Source: Lachnospiraceae bacterium
Lineage (GTDB): Bacteria > Bacillota > Clostridia > Lachnospirales > Lachnospiraceae
NCBI GenBank assembly: GCA_022792535.1
Contig: JAAWBG010000057.1
Coordinates: 1 to 64,000 of the forward strand
Direction: 5' to 3'
Length of the DNA: 64,000 bases
Shown here: one piece after another, positions 25,233 to 34,472 of the stretch
Numbering within the stretch: the first letter of the stretch is position 1
Layout: every line of letters begins with the position of its first letter
Notes under the pieces: generated by a model
Told to the model about the DNA's origin: nothing
The model's input: only the letters and a program-made list of their open reading frames with translations
Databases searched by the model: none
Program-made: the position numbers and the translations under genes

Positions 25233-25811
25233 ATGGGAACTACGCAACCGATTCGGGAAAAAGACGAACTAAAGAAATTTTTGAATTATTATCAGGATCT
25301 TCATCCAAACCTTAGAAATTACACATTGACGGTATTCGGCCTGAATACCGCGCTTCGCATCAGCGATATTTTGAATCTAAATTGGGAAGACGTGTATGAT
25401 TTCAAGCAAAATTGTTTTCGGGAACATTTATTTATCCGAGAAGGAAAGACAGGAAAACAGAATATTATTGCGCTGAATCAGCATCTGACAGAAACGTTAG
25501 CGCTTTATATGAAAACACGCGCGCCTCTTCCTCAAGACTATATTTTTACGAAAACCACCGATTACACCACGCCATTAAGCCGCTCTCAGGCATTCCGCAT
25601 TATGAAACGGGCAGCGGAAGAGACGCTGCATCAGTCTCACATCAGCTGCCATTCTCTTCGCAAGACCTTTGGCTATCATGCCTGGAAACAAGGGGTTCCC
25701 CCTGCCCTTCTCATGGATATTTTCAATCATTCTTCTTACCGCGTAACAAAAAAGTATCTTGGAATTGATCAAGATGAACGAGATTCTATTTTTATGAGAA
25801 TTGACTTTTAA
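25233..25811 (+). CDS. Minimal tyrosine recombinase / integrase
   Basis: The 192-residue protein is essentially a bare catalytic domain. The full active-site set is visible: Arg in NTALRISDIL, Lys in GKTGKQNI, His and Arg in HSLRKTFGYH, a second His in FNHSSYRVT and the nucleophilic Tyr in KKYLGID. It lacks the larger SAM-like core-binding domain of XerC/D or phage integrases, having only about 35 residues before the first strand. The ATG at 25233 follows a strong CGGAGG; a TTG at 25152 would force translation through the inverted site and is less likely. Identical 25-bp palindromes in inverted orientation bracket it (25183-25207 and 25889-25913). It is divergent from csrA-flagellin. Possible roles are an inversion switch or a small mobile element. 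Confidence 0.85.
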   Translation: MGTTQPIREKDELKKFLNYYQDLHPNLRNYTLTVFGLNTALRISDILNLNWEDVYDFKQNCFREHLFIREGKTGKQNIIALNQHLTETLALYMKTRAPLPQDYIFTKTTDYTTPLSRSQAFRIMKRAAEETLHQSHISCHSLRKTFGYHAWKQGVPPALLMDIFNHSSYRVTKKYLGIDQDERDSIFMRIDF

Positions 25812-25883
25812 AAAGTTTTTAAAAAACATGAAAAAAAGTCTAAAGTTTTTTAGACTGATTCCGATATAGAAAGTGTAACAAAT

Positions 25884-25920
25884 AAAAATGCAACATTTTT
25901 GTAAGAAATGTTGCATTTTT
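25884..25920. repeat. Right inverted palindromic site, also a possible terminator
   Basis: Fifteen-base perfect arms (25884-25898 and 25906-25920) flank the spacer TTGTAAG. The inner 25 bases are the exact reverse complement of the left site. On the plus strand the arm ends in TTTTT, so it could also end recombinase transcription. Confidence 0.8.
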
Positions 25921-26038
25921 GTTATTAATTTTGCTGTGAATTTTTTATTATTCTATCTATTTTTAAATTATCTCCAAAACAAATTTGGTTATTCCCGTAT
26001 CAGCGACATATTCCTTTTGCACGAGTGCGCATATTATT

Positions 26039-26078
26039 TTCTCTTATAGGAAATCCGAAGGAATTTCCTATAAGAGAA
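26039..26078. repeat. CTTATAGGAA palindrome family, copy A
   Basis: Sixteen-base perfect arms (starting TTCTCTTATAGG) surround CCGAAGGA. The motif GTGCGCATATTATTTT lies directly upstream, as in copies B, C and D near 53.8-55.0 kb. The 325-bp gap between the recombinase and HAD genes holds this, the right inverted site and a terminator; nothing else is recognised. Confidence 0.85.
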
Positions 26079-26080
26079 GA

Positions 26081-26115
26081 AAAAAGGCAGATGATTCCCT
26101 CACCTGCCTTTTTTC
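26081..26115 (-). terminator. Terminator of the purA-HAD operon
   Basis: AAAAAGGCAG and CTGCCTTTTTT pair around a 13-base loop, with T-runs in both directions. It sits 22 bp past the HAD stop and is probably bidirectional. Confidence 0.8.
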
Positions 26116-26136
26116 TTTCACATTAATGATTCCTAA

Positions 26137-26742
26137 TTAACATTTCACTCCTAAACTCCGCAATTCTTCCTCTGCCTGAGACTTAGTGTGAAAATGTATC
26201 GTCGCCATTCCTAACTCATTTGCTGCAATAATATTCCTGCGGTTATCGTCTAGAAATACACATTCCGTAGGATCTAACTGATATTTTTTTAACAATGCCT
26301 GATAGATCTCTGGCTCTGGCTTGGTAGCCTGGACTTCATAAGAAAAAATCGCTCCGTCCACCTTTTCCACAAAGGAAAGCTCATGAATACTCTGAGAATA
26401 CAGCCTCCTTGGATAATTAGAGAGCAAGTAAATCTGATACCCCGCTTTCTTAAGGCTTTCAATCCAGGAAAGCGTATAATCATAACGCACGATACTGTTT
26501 CCCAGATTATTCCAGAAACGCATCATTTCTCCCTCACAGCCTGGCGCCTTTTCCAAAAATCCCTGTAGTATTTCTTCATCTGACATTTTACTACGGTCAA
26601 ATTCATTCCACAGCTCAGACCGTACCGTGGCATCGGCCACTTTTTCATAGATTTCCGGGGTAAGCTCCAATGAATTCAAAAAACCCTGCCAATTAAAATC
26701 TACCAGCACTTTTCCCACATCAAATACTATATTTTTTATCAT
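26137..26742 (-). CDS. HAD-superfamily (HAD-IA) phosphatase
   Basis: The 201-residue protein has motif I VFDVGKVLVDF, motif II LLSNYP, motif III Lys in KPEPEIYQ and motif IV FLDDNRRN. The first motif reads DVG rather than DxD, as in YihX-like and epoxide-hydrolase N-domain-like HAD proteins, so it may still be a phosphatase but with altered acid/base. The substrate is unknown. The start is the ATG at 26742 preceded by AATAGGAAG. It lies 10 bp past the purA stop and is in the same transcript; the frame to 26796 overlaps purA and is not used. Confidence 0.85.
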   Translation of the reverse strand: MIKNIVFDVGKVLVDFNWQGFLNSLELTPEIYEKVADATVRSELWNEFDRSKMSDEEILQGFLEKAPGCEGEMMRFWNNLGNSIVRYDYTLSWIESLKKAGYQIYLLSNYPRRLYSQSIHELSFVEKVDGAIFSYEVQATKPEPEIYQALLKKYQLDPTECVFLDDNRRNIIAANELGMATIHFHTKSQAEEELRSLGVKC

Positions 26743-26752
26743 GTTTGTCTTC

Positions 26753-28036
26753 CTATTTTCCATTTCGATAAATGATATCATCCCTGCCTGGTCCATTGGA
26801 AATCATGGTAATTGGAAATCCAATCTTTTCTTCCACAAATTCAATATACTTTCTGCAGTTGTCCGGCAGTTCTTCATATTTACGGATACCGCGAATGTCG
26901 CATTTCCATCCTGGAAGTACTTCCAGAACTGGCTTTGCCTTCTCTAATTTTACGGTAGCCGGAAATTCTGTGGTAACTTCTCCGTCAATCTCATACCCAG
27001 TACATACTGGAATCTCATCTAAGTATCCAAGCACATCCAGCACGGTAAAGGCCACATCTGTAGTTCCCTGAATGCGGCATCCATATTTGCTCGCCACCAC
27101 GTCAAACCATCCCATACGTCTGGGTCTGCCAGTGGTCGCTCCGTATTCTCCTCCATCTCCGCCTCTGCGTCTCAGCTCATCCGCCTCTTCTCCGAAGATC
27201 TCGCTGACAAAGGCTCCTGCTCCTACTGCAGAAGAATATGCCTTACATACCGTAATGATTTTCTTGATTTCATAGGGGGGAACTCCTGCTCCAATCGCCC
27301 CGTAAGCCGCCAATGTGGAAGAAGAGGTCACCATAGGATAGATTCCATGATCTGGATCTTTCAGGGAGCCTAACTGTCCTTCCAGCAAAATATTTTTCCC
27401 TGCTTTTATGGCCTCCCACAGATATGCAGAGGTATCCCGCACATAAGGTTCTACCATTTCCCGATACTCCTTCAGTTCTTTCTGCAGGTCCTCCGGCTTC
27501 AGCAATGGTTTATGATACAAATGTTCCAACAATATATTTTTTGTCTCGCAGATACGTTCTGTTTTCTCTTTTAACGCTTCTTCGTCAAACAGCTCGCTGA
27601 CCTGGAAACCGATTTTTGCATATTTATCGGAATAAAAAGGAGCAATTCCTGATTTGGTAGAACCAAAAGATTTTCCACCCAACCGTTCCTCCTCATACTG
27701 ATCAAACAAAATATGATAGGACATAACGATCTGGGCCCGATCTGATACCAAAATCTTAGGTTTCGGCACCCCCCGGTCTACGATAGACTGAACCTCCTCA
27801 AAGAGAACTGGAATATTCAAAGCCACTCCATTTCCAATAATGCTGGTGGTATGATCATAAAACACTCCGCTTGGAAGGGTGTGAAGTGCAAACTTGCCAT
27901 AATCATTGACTATGGTATGGCCAGCGTTTGCCCCGCCCTGGAAACGCACAATAATATCTGCTTCCCGCGCCATCATATCGGTGATCTTTCCTTTTCCTTC
28001 ATCTCCCCAGTTCGCTCCCACAATTGCATTTACCAT
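26753..28036 (-). CDS. purA: Adenylosuccinate synthetase
   Basis: The 427-residue enzyme condenses IMP and aspartate with GTP in the first step from IMP to AMP. The P-loop GDEGKGK is at residues 11-17 with catalytic Asp12, and His40 lies in GANAGHTIV. GTTDVAFTVLD and the Arg-rich TGRPRRMGW segment are present. Length is standard. The ATG at 28036 follows AAGGAGGAG. Promoter candidate TTTACT-N17-TATACT lies at 28125-28153. The operon continues into the HAD phosphatase. Confidence 0.97.
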   Translation of the reverse strand: MVNAIVGANWGDEGKGKITDMMAREADIIVRFQGGANAGHTIVNDYGKFALHTLPSGVFYDHTTSIIGNGVALNIPVLFEEVQSIVDRGVPKPKILVSDRAQIVMSYHILFDQYEEERLGGKSFGSTKSGIAPFYSDKYAKIGFQVSELFDEEALKEKTERICETKNILLEHLYHKPLLKPEDLQKELKEYREMVEPYVRDTSAYLWEAIKAGKNILLEGQLGSLKDPDHGIYPMVTSSSTLAAYGAIGAGVPPYEIKKIITVCKAYSSAVGAGAFVSEIFGEEADELRRRGGDGGEYGATTGRPRRMGWFDVVASKYGCRIQGTTDVAFTVLDVLGYLDEIPVCTGYEIDGEVTTEFPATVKLEKAKPVLEVLPGWKCDIRGIRKYEELPDNCRKYIEFVEEKIGFPITMISNGPGRDDIIYRNGK

Positions 28037-28124
28037 GAAAAGCTCCTCCTTTATATTCTCTGTAAATGATTTTTCTGTTACGTTACGTCATGTCAAATCA
28101 AAAGGCCTGACATCACCATGTTCT

Positions 28125-28153
28125 AGTATAAGCGATTTTCTTCTATAAGTAAA
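28125..28153 (-). promoter_or_regulatory. Candidate promoter of purA
   Basis: On the minus strand TTTACT (28153-28148) and TATACT (28130-28125) are 17 bp apart. The dyad ATAAGTA/TACTTAT (28176-28190) lies just upstream and overlaps the end of the LysR gene. Confidence 0.5.
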
Positions 28154-28186
28154 ATCAATGTTTATTATAATTGTCATAAGTAATAC

Positions 28187-29077
28187 TTATATATTTTCTA
28201 TCATTTTCAGCAGCTTTCCCGCTGCTGCAGAAACTGGAATCCGCTGGTCTGTCACCACGCAAAATTCTCTTTTCGGTATTTTCTGGTCAAATTCCAGCAG
28301 AAACAACTCTTCTTTTTCCAAAAATTCTTCTGTAAAATCTCGGACCACACTGGCAATCCCCAGTCCCTTTCGTGCAAACTGAATCAGCATATTGCTGTTC
28401 GCCAATTCAAATTCCGGCCGGAGCACCACATTATTTTTTTCTAAAAAATCATCCACATAATTGCGGGTGGAGGTATTTTTTTCCAAACATAAGATAGGAA
28501 GAGATTCTAACTGATGATAGCTTAAAATCTGTCCCTTTAAATATTGAAACTTCTTTCCTGCCACAAAGACGTCTTCCACCTTGCGCACTCTTTTCATCTC
28601 CCAGCCATGCCGAAGCTGTATGGGAGTACTCACTACGCCGAAATCAATCTGTCCATCCTGAAGATGTCTTAAAGTCTCCGGGGTAGGCGCATTGGTCACT
28701 GCCACTTTGATCCCTGGATAACTCTCATGAAACTGCTCCAATACTTCTAAGAGATAAAACTGCAGGGTCATGTCACTGGCCCCAATTCGAATCTCTCCAT
28801 TTTCCAGATCCAGCATCTCTTTGAACTTTCGTTCTCCCTGACAGATATACTCATAGCCCCGCTGCACAAAGGAATACATCATCTCCCCTTCCGGGGTAAA
28901 CCGGACTCCCTTGGAAGTTCGGACGAACAAAGGACTTCCCAACGCCTCCTCCAAATGTCTGAGGGCCTGGCTCACTGCCGGCTGAGAGACAGAAAGTTCT
29001 TCGGCTGCCAGCGTAATATTTTTTAATTTTCCTACATAATAAAAGATTTTATAATATTCTAAATTAATATCTAACAT
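28187..29077 (-). CDS. LysR-family transcriptional regulator
   Basis: The 296-residue protein has an N-terminal winged helix-turn-helix (ITLAAEELSVSQPAVSQALR) and a LysR substrate-binding domain. The ligand is not predictable. The start is the ATG at 29077 with GAGGCAGAG upstream; a frame extending to 29134 has no ribosome site. It lies upstream of purA on the same strand, separated by a promoter, and is divergent from the TRIC-channel gene, which could be its target. An AT-rich dyad (28176-28190) overlaps its stop region. Confidence 0.85.
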   Translation of the reverse strand: MLDINLEYYKIFYYVGKLKNITLAAEELSVSQPAVSQALRHLEEALGSPLFVRTSKGVRFTPEGEMMYSFVQRGYEYICQGERKFKEMLDLENGEIRIGASDMTLQFYLLEVLEQFHESYPGIKVAVTNAPTPETLRHLQDGQIDFGVVSTPIQLRHGWEMKRVRKVEDVFVAGKKFQYLKGQILSYHQLESLPILCLEKNTSTRNYVDDFLEKNNVVLRPEFELANSNMLIQFARKGLGIASVVRDFTEEFLEKEELFLLEFDQKIPKREFCVVTDQRIPVSAAAGKLLKMIENI

Positions 29078-29205
29078 AATCTCTGCCTCTATTGGAACAA
29101 TACTTTCAAAATCAACTGGCGGAATTATAATCAAATTATTTCAGATCAAGTGTATCACACTTTCCCCTCCCCTGCACCGGATTTTCCAAAATTTTTATTT
29201 TCCCA

Positions 29206-29234
29206 TTGTATTTTTAATATTTCTTCTGTATAAT
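29206..29234 (+). promoter_or_regulatory. Strong promoter candidate upstream of the TRIC-type gene
   Basis: TTGTAT and a perfect TATAAT are separated by 17 bp. The predicted transcript starts almost directly on the hairpin at 29244-29270 and has a leader of about 100 bases. Confidence 0.6.
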
Positions 29235-29243
29235 AGGCGGTGT

Positions 29244-29270
29244 CGGTAATCTGATTACCGGCTTCTTTTT
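29244..29270 (+). terminator. Start-proximal hairpin with T-run (possible attenuator)
   Basis: CGGTAATC and GATTACCG form an 8-bp stem with a tight loop, followed by GCTTCTTTTT. It sits about 10 bases after the predicted transcription start, so most transcripts might stop here unless read-through is allowed. Confidence 0.55.
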
Positions 29271-29337
29271 CGCTTATGAGAAATTTATAATTATTTTATC
29301 CTAGCTAAGATATCGAGAAGAAAACAGGAGAATTACT

Positions 29338-29988
29338 ATGTCTTACTCTGAACTTTTTATCTTCCTTCTGGAAATCATTGGGACCATCGCTTTTGCCTCC
29401 TCTGGGGCTATGATGGGCATTCGAAAAAATATGGACATTTTTGGAATCAACGTACTGGGAATCACCACCGCTGTAGGCGGCGGATGCATCCGGGATCTTC
29501 TTCTGGGCATTCACCCTCCCAAAATGTTCCAGAACTTTTCTTATGTGGGAACTGCCATTGCAACTTCCTGCCTGCTGTTTCTTCTGTGCTATCTGAAACA
29601 GGAAATATTAGAGAGCGCTTTTCTGGAGTATTATGAACGTCTTATGAGTACATTGGACGCGGTAGGACTTGGCATTTTTACAGTTATGGGAATCCGCACT
29701 GCTATGGAATTGGAGCAAGGACATGAACAGAACTTATTTCTTCTGATTTTTGTAGGTGTAGTCACTGGAATTGGAGGCGGTATGCTGCGGGATATTATGG
29801 CCGGAACTACCCCTTTTGTCTTTGTCAAACACGTATATGCCTGCGCGGCCCTGCTGGGAGCCTTTCTCTACATTTTTCTGCTCCAATACTTACCGGAAAT
29901 TGCCGCTATGCTGATCAGTTCCACCACTGTTGTAGTGATTCGAATTCTGGCGGCTCACTATCGTTGGAATCTGCCCCGCATTCCATAA
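29338..29988 (+). CDS. TRIC/UPF0126 trimeric intracellular cation channel family protein
   Basis: The 216-residue membrane protein has seven hydrophobic helices with two copies of the family repeat. First copy: GTIAFASSGAM and TAVGGGCIRDLLLG; second copy: LDAVGLGIFTVMG and GIGGGMLRDIMAG. Members such as YicG/YadS are bacterial TRIC homologues conducting K+ or Na+, and some are annotated as glycine transporters. It is a complete gene with the ATG at 29338 after CAGGAG. MATE follows 40 bp downstream and may be co-transcribed. A promoter and a start-proximal hairpin precede it. Confidence 0.85.
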   Translation: MSYSELFIFLLEIIGTIAFASSGAMMGIRKNMDIFGINVLGITTAVGGGCIRDLLLGIHPPKMFQNFSYVGTAIATSCLLFLLCYLKQEILESAFLEYYERLMSTLDAVGLGIFTVMGIRTAMELEQGHEQNLFLLIFVGVVTGIGGGMLRDIMAGTTPFVFVKHVYACAALLGAFLYIFLLQYLPEIAAMLISSTTVVVIRILAAHYRWNLPRIP

Positions 29989-30028
29989 TCTCTGTCTCTG
30001 GACAGAGGACTTGAAAGGAGATTTTATT

Positions 30029-31387
30029 ATGGCAAAAGATATGACACAGGGAAATCCATGGAAAATCATTATTTTCTTTTCCATTCCCGTTTTGTTGGGA
30101 AATTTATTTCAACAATTTTATAACATGGCGGATGCTGTGATTGTGGGACAGTTTCTAGGAGAAGACGCCCTTGCGGCTGTGGGCTCCACTGGTTCCATTA
30201 TGTTTCTGGTTCTGGGATTCGCCATGGGGATTGCTCAGGGATTCGGAGTTCTCATCTCCCACGCTTTTGGAGCAAAGGATGATGACCGCCTGAAACACTA
30301 TGTTGCAGTCTCTCTCATTTTAGGACTTGTGGTCTCTCTGGCCATCACTGCATTTACCATCACAGAGTCCAGAAATCTATTATTGTTTATGAAAACACCG
30401 GAAAATATCCTGGACATGGCCAATCATTATATCACCATTATTTATGCCGGCATCCTGGCAACCATGGCTTTCAACATCACCGCCTCCATCTTAAGAGGTG
30501 TGGGAGACAGTAAAACGCCTTTATATTTTCTGGTACTGGCCTCTATCTTGAATATTCTTTTAGACTTATTCTTTATCGTGGTTCTTCACTCTGGACCGGA
30601 GGGGGCCGCCTATGCAACGGTAATCGCCCAGGGACTTTCTGCGCTGTTGTGTTTTATCTATATGTTTACAAAATTTGATCTGCTGAAACTGCGGAAAAAA
30701 GATTTTTACTGGGATTGGAAAAGCGCCTGGGATCTGTTGTCCATCGGCATTCCTATGTCCATCAACTATTCTGTCACTGCTGTAGGCGTTATGCTTCTGC
30801 AGGGGGCTGTCAATGTCTTTGGTTCTAGTGTGGTGGCCTCTTTCACCGCCGCTTCTAAAGTGGAAGCCCTTGCCACCCAGACTATGCCTACCTTAGGAAC
30901 CACCATGTCCACCTACTGCGGACAAAACCTAGGTGCAGGAAAATACGACCGCATTTTTGACGGCATGAGAAAGGCGTTTCTGATCGTCATCGCCATCTCT
31001 CTGTTTGGCGTTATCATCACTGCCGGATTGGGAAAATACATTGTATGCCTGTTTTTGAAAAATCCCTCTCCTACAGTGCTGTCCTATGCAACGGCTTACT
31101 TAAATACTATTTCCTGGTTTTTGATTCCTCTTGCCATGATCTTTTTGTACCGCAGCGCGCTGCAGGGCTTAGACCAGACTCTCGTTCCTGTCATGAGCGG
31201 TATTTTAGAATTGATCTGCCGGTTTTTGATCGTTGCACTTTGTTTAGAGCCCTTCGGTTATGCAGCGGTATGTTATACCAGCCCAGCCGCCTGGGTGGGA
31301 GCCGGTATTCCTCTGCTGATCACTTATCTATTATGGAAACGGAAAATGGAACGAAAATTTCCACTGCAAAGCAAAACCCCTTCCTAA
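30029..31387 (+). CDS. MATE-family efflux transporter
   Basis: The 452-residue protein has twelve hydrophobic helices and the MATE N-terminal pattern (IPVLLGNLFQQFYNMADAVIVGQFLG). It should export cationic drugs or metabolites against Na+ or H+, with the substrate unknown. The start is the ATG at 30029 with AAAGGAG eight bases upstream; the ATG at 30011 lacks one. It lies 40 bp behind the TRIC-type gene. The stop codon lies in the loop of the terminator hairpin at 31374-31399. Confidence 0.92.
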   Translation: MAKDMTQGNPWKIIIFFSIPVLLGNLFQQFYNMADAVIVGQFLGEDALAAVGSTGSIMFLVLGFAMGIAQGFGVLISHAFGAKDDDRLKHYVAVSLILGLVVSLAITAFTITESRNLLLFMKTPENILDMANHYITIIYAGILATMAFNITASILRGVGDSKTPLYFLVLASILNILLDLFFIVVLHSGPEGAAYATVIAQGLSALLCFIYMFTKFDLLKLRKKDFYWDWKSAWDLLSIGIPMSINYSVTAVGVMLLQGAVNVFGSSVVASFTAASKVEALATQTMPTLGTTMSTYCGQNLGAGKYDRIFDGMRKAFLIVIAISLFGVIITAGLGKYIVCLFLKNPSPTVLSYATAYLNTISWFLIPLAMIFLYRSALQGLDQTLVPVMSGILELICRFLIVALCLEPFGYAAVCYTSPAAWVGAGIPLLITYLLWKRKMERKFPLQSKTPS

Positions 31388-31399
31388 TGGAAGGGGTTT
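31374..31399. terminator. Bidirectional terminator with the MATE stop codon in its loop
   Basis: AAACCCCTTCC and GGAAGGGGTTT form an 11-bp perfect stem around TAAT, whose TAA is the MATE stop. T-runs on both strands and convergent neighbours suit a shared terminator for MATE and the chemoreceptor gene. Confidence 0.85.
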
Positions 31400-31409
31400 C
31401 GTACATGGT

Positions 31410-33122
31410 CTATACTTTTTTAAATCTCTCTACTTCACTGCGAAGTTCTCTTGAAATACTCTGATTGTTCTCCGCCTCCTGCTGAATATGGGCCATAGCC
31501 TCTACCAGGCTGCCTGCGCTCTCTGCTGCATTGGTAACGCCCTTCGCACTTTCATCCACAGTGACAGAAATATTGTTGATTCCTGTATTGATCCGTTCCA
31601 TGATCTCTTCTGCCTCAGAAGTTCTGTCTGCAAATTCTGTTACCATCTCATTAACACTTTCTGCATCTTTCTGATAGAAATTGGCAACTTCCACAAATCC
31701 GTCATAATCTTTCAAAACATTCTCATCAATAAATTTCAGCATATCTTCTGCATTCTGCGCCAATTTCTCTACCGCAGAGGTTACCAAATGACTGATATCC
31801 TGAATATTATTTGCAGTATCTCTGCTGTTATCTGCCAAGACACGAATCTCGTCTGCCACCACTGCAAATCCTTTTCCTGCATCTCCTGCACGGGCAGCCT
31901 CAATAGATGCGTTTAATGCCAGCAGATTGGTCTGACTGGTAATATCCAGAATATCTCCTGTCAATTCATTGATTCGTTCTACACTCCGGCTCTCTGACAC
32001 TGCCTCTTCCAAGGTACTTCGGATGGCTACCAGCATCTTATTGACCGCTGTCTTGTTCTCCACAGTACTCTTTCTCACATCCTGGGCCCGGTCTTTGATC
32101 TTTTCTACCAGATCAGCTCCGTTTTCTGCCCGGTCTGCCATAGATTTTACTTTTTCATAAATACCATTACTTCCATCTGCGATCTGCTCTAAAGTGGCAG
32201 ATACCTCTTCCATACTAGCTGCAAGCTGCTCCATGGAAGCTGATACATTCGTTACGTTCTCATTGGATGAATTCACCCGGCTGTTGATATGATCCACGGA
32301 ATCTAACATCTGCTGAGAATGCTCTCTCAGTTTCTGCATTACAGACTGAAGCTGATCCATAAATCCATTGACACCGCTTACAAGTTGTCCCACTTCGTCC
32401 TCTGTGCTTACTTCAATACGTTCGGTTAGGTCGCCTTCATTTTTCTGAAGCTTTTCTACAATTTCATTTAAGTGTCCGCTGGCGTTTTTAGCCGGAGCTG
32501 CAACGGTTTTAATAACGATCCACATAACACCTGCAGCCAGCACTAAAAATACCAGAATTGCCGCCATATTAAAAGTATGGGTTCCTGATATTTTTATGTC
32601 AATTTTATCTGAAACATACTGTACCTTATTTTCTAAGGATTCGCTGTAAGCAATTTTGCTCTCCTCTAAATCTGAGATCAACTGCTCTCTTTCTCCCAAC
32701 AGCCCAGGCAGTTCCTCTATCTCGCCTGATACTGCCGCAGCTGCAATCTGCATTCCCAGACTCAGAAAATCTTCCATCTGTTCCTGATAAGTTCCATAAC
32801 TATTGATCAAACCTTTGTCTTTGGATTTCTGACACAATTTATTCACGGTATCCATTTTTTCCTGGATAGCTGCCACCTTTTTTTCCAGCGCTTCTATCCC
32901 AACTGCCTGAATGTCCTCAATATCTTCATAAAGCCATAATTCCTGCACCTGAGCAGACAATTCCCCCTGCTGCTTCTCTAATTCCAGATACGTATCCGTG
33001 ATCTCTTTGCTCCTTCTCCCAATCTCTGATAATGCCGCCACATTTGCCAGGCCGAACAAAATAAAGATTATAGATAAGAGCCCGATCATCATTATTATCT
33101 TGGTTCCTATACGCTTTTTCAC
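31410..33122 (-). CDS. Methyl-accepting chemotaxis protein
   Basis: The 570-residue receptor has a short cytosolic start, a transmembrane helix at about 8-28, an extracellular four-helix-type sensor to about 185, a second helix, HAMP, and a long methyl-accepting signalling domain. The hairpin tip [28 protein letters not shown] is split here only for brevity: [13 protein letters not shown] then [12 protein letters not shown]. The ligand is unknown. The start is a GTG at 33122 with GGAGGAGG six bases upstream; the TTG at 33152 is ahead of that site. It lies 55 bp past degV and may end the signalling run from 37.7 kb. It implies a functional chemotaxis system elsewhere, as does the flagellin at 23 kb. 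Confidence 0.92.
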   Translation of the reverse strand: MKKRIGTKIIMMIGLLSIIFILFGLANVAALSEIGRRSKEITDTYLELEKQQGELSAQVQELWLYEDIEDIQAVGIEALEKKVAAIQEKMDTVNKLCQKSKDKGLINSYGTYQEQMEDFLSLGMQIAAAAVSGEIEELPGLLGEREQLISDLEESKIAYSESLENKVQYVSDKIDIKISGTHTFNMAAILVFLVLAAGVMWIVIKTVAAPAKNASGHLNEIVEKLQKNEGDLTERIEVSTEDEVGQLVSGVNGFMDQLQSVMQKLREHSQQMLDSVDHINSRVNSSNENVTNVSASMEQLAASMEEVSATLEQIADGSNGIYEKVKSMADRAENGADLVEKIKDRAQDVRKSTVENKTAVNKMLVAIRSTLEEAVSESRSVERINELTGDILDITSQTNLLALNASIEAARAGDAGKGFAVVADEIRVLADNSRDTANNIQDISHLVTSAVEKLAQNAEDMLKFIDENVLKDYDGFVEVANFYQKDAESVNEMVTEFADRTSEAEEIMERINTGINNISVTVDESAKGVTNAAESAGSLVEAMAHIQQEAENNQSISRELRSEVERFKKV

Positions 33123-33177
33123 TCTCTTCCTCCTCCTTTGTGAGTCAATCAACGCCCAGTTACTTTACACACCTGTA

Positions 33178-34047
33178 TTATAGTGCAAGCTTTTTTGCGC
33201 AGGCCAGCGCCAAAGAACCCGGTCCTATATGGCATGCTACACTTAAAGACAATGGATCTACCATAGAAATCTCTGACTTCGGAAAGGCCTCCTGTACTTG
33301 CTGCTGAAATTCCAAAGCTGTCTCTCTATCCTTTGTATAGGCAATATAAAGATGCATATTCTCTCCCGATTCATCTTCAAAACGTTTTGCAAAATCATTT
33401 TTGACCGCTTCTATCATAATATTTTTTGCCTGTTTTATGGTTCGTGCTTTTGCAAAAGCATCTAATTTCTCCCCTTGAATCTGCAGAACTGGTTTCAATT
33501 TCAGCAAAGTTCCAAGAGCAGCCGCTGCAGGTGTGATTCTTCCGCCTTTTTTCAGATAATGCAGCGTATCTACCATAATATAGATACTGGAATCATATTT
33601 TGTTTCTTCTAGATAATCTTTAATCTCTTTTGCACCTTTTTTGGCTTTCACCAATTCTATAGCATCTAATACCGACTGTTTCTGGGTTACGGAAATCCGC
33701 TGGTTATTTACTACCTGAACTTTCTCTTCATAATCCTGCGCCATTGCCATAGCAGTCTCGCAGGAACTGCTCAATCCGCTGGACATGGGAATATAAACGA
33801 TCTCATCGTATTCTCTCAATAGATCATCCCACAATTCCGTAACGGAGCCAACCGCCGGCATAGAGGTAGAAATCTCCGCATTCTCCTCTAATTTTTCATA
33901 AAATTCTTCCTGTGTCAGATCAATATCTTCAAAATACGTCTCCTCATTGATAAAAAAGGGCATAGGAAGTACATTAATACCATATTCCTTTGCTTGTTCC
34001 TGGGTAATCCCGCTGTTACTGTCTGTTACAACTGCAATCTTTCCCAC
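33178..34047 (-). CDS. DegV-family fatty-acid-binding protein
   Basis: The 289-residue protein begins with the family motif VVTDSNSGITQEQAKEYG, has the STSMPAVG segment, the PMSSGLSSSCETA loop and the LHYLKKGGRI motif. DegV/FakB proteins bind fatty acids; FakB-type members present them to the kinase FakA for phospholipid synthesis. No fakA is nearby. It is cytosolic and complete, with the ATG at 34047 after AGGAGGAC. The gap of 68 bp after the Hpt gene suggests it could share its transcript, without clear functional link. Confidence 0.9.
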   Translation of the reverse strand: MGKIAVVTDSNSGITQEQAKEYGINVLPMPFFINEETYFEDIDLTQEEFYEKLEENAEISTSMPAVGSVTELWDDLLREYDEIVYIPMSSGLSSSCETAMAMAQDYEEKVQVVNNQRISVTQKQSVLDAIELVKAKKGAKEIKDYLEETKYDSSIYIMVDTLHYLKKGGRITPAAAALGTLLKLKPVLQIQGEKLDAFAKARTIKQAKNIMIEAVKNDFAKRFEDESGENMHLYIAYTKDRETALEFQQQVQEAFPKSEISMVDPLSLSVACHIGPGSLALACAKKLAL

Positions 34048-34115
34048 CTGAGTAAGTCCTCCTTTGGCTATTTTCTATTACATTTTATTCTGGTAAAATC
34101 CTGGCGCCTACTCTT

Positions 34116-34472
34116 CTACCCAATTTTCTGAAGAATCTCCATTATCTGTGTATATGCCTCCTGAAGCGCTGCCATATCTGCCTCCATTCCCTCATAATCC
34201 TGTCTGCGGAGTCTCTCAACCACCAGGCTGTCAGCGTCCATCAATTTCTCCATGCCAAGATTGCCGGCTACTCCCTTCAGCGTATGGGCAAAATGAAAGG
34301 CTTCTTCATATTTATTTTCACCCAAGGCTTTTTCCAATCCTGCAAAATTAGTATCTGCCTTAAATTTAATTAATAGTCGTTCTAACAACATTTCATTGTT
34401 CATGAGACGTTCTAACGCCCCTTCTACATTCATACCTGCTGCACTTAATTGTTCTTTTATTTCCTGATTCAT
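34116..34472 (-). CDS. Histidine-containing phosphotransfer (Hpt) protein
   Basis: The 118-residue protein is a single Hpt four-helix domain with the phospho-accepting His63 in FAHTLKGVAGNLG. It would relay phosphate between a hybrid kinase and response regulators. No kinase is present in the window. The ATG overlaps the upstream response-regulator stop by four bases (ATGA), so the two are translationally coupled and probably act together. Confidence 0.9.
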   Translation of the reverse strand: MNQEIKEQLSAAGMNVEGALERLMNNEMLLERLLIKFKADTNFAGLEKALGENKYEEAFHFAHTLKGVAGNLGMEKLMDADSLVVERLRRQDYEGMEADMAALQEAYTQIMEILQKIG

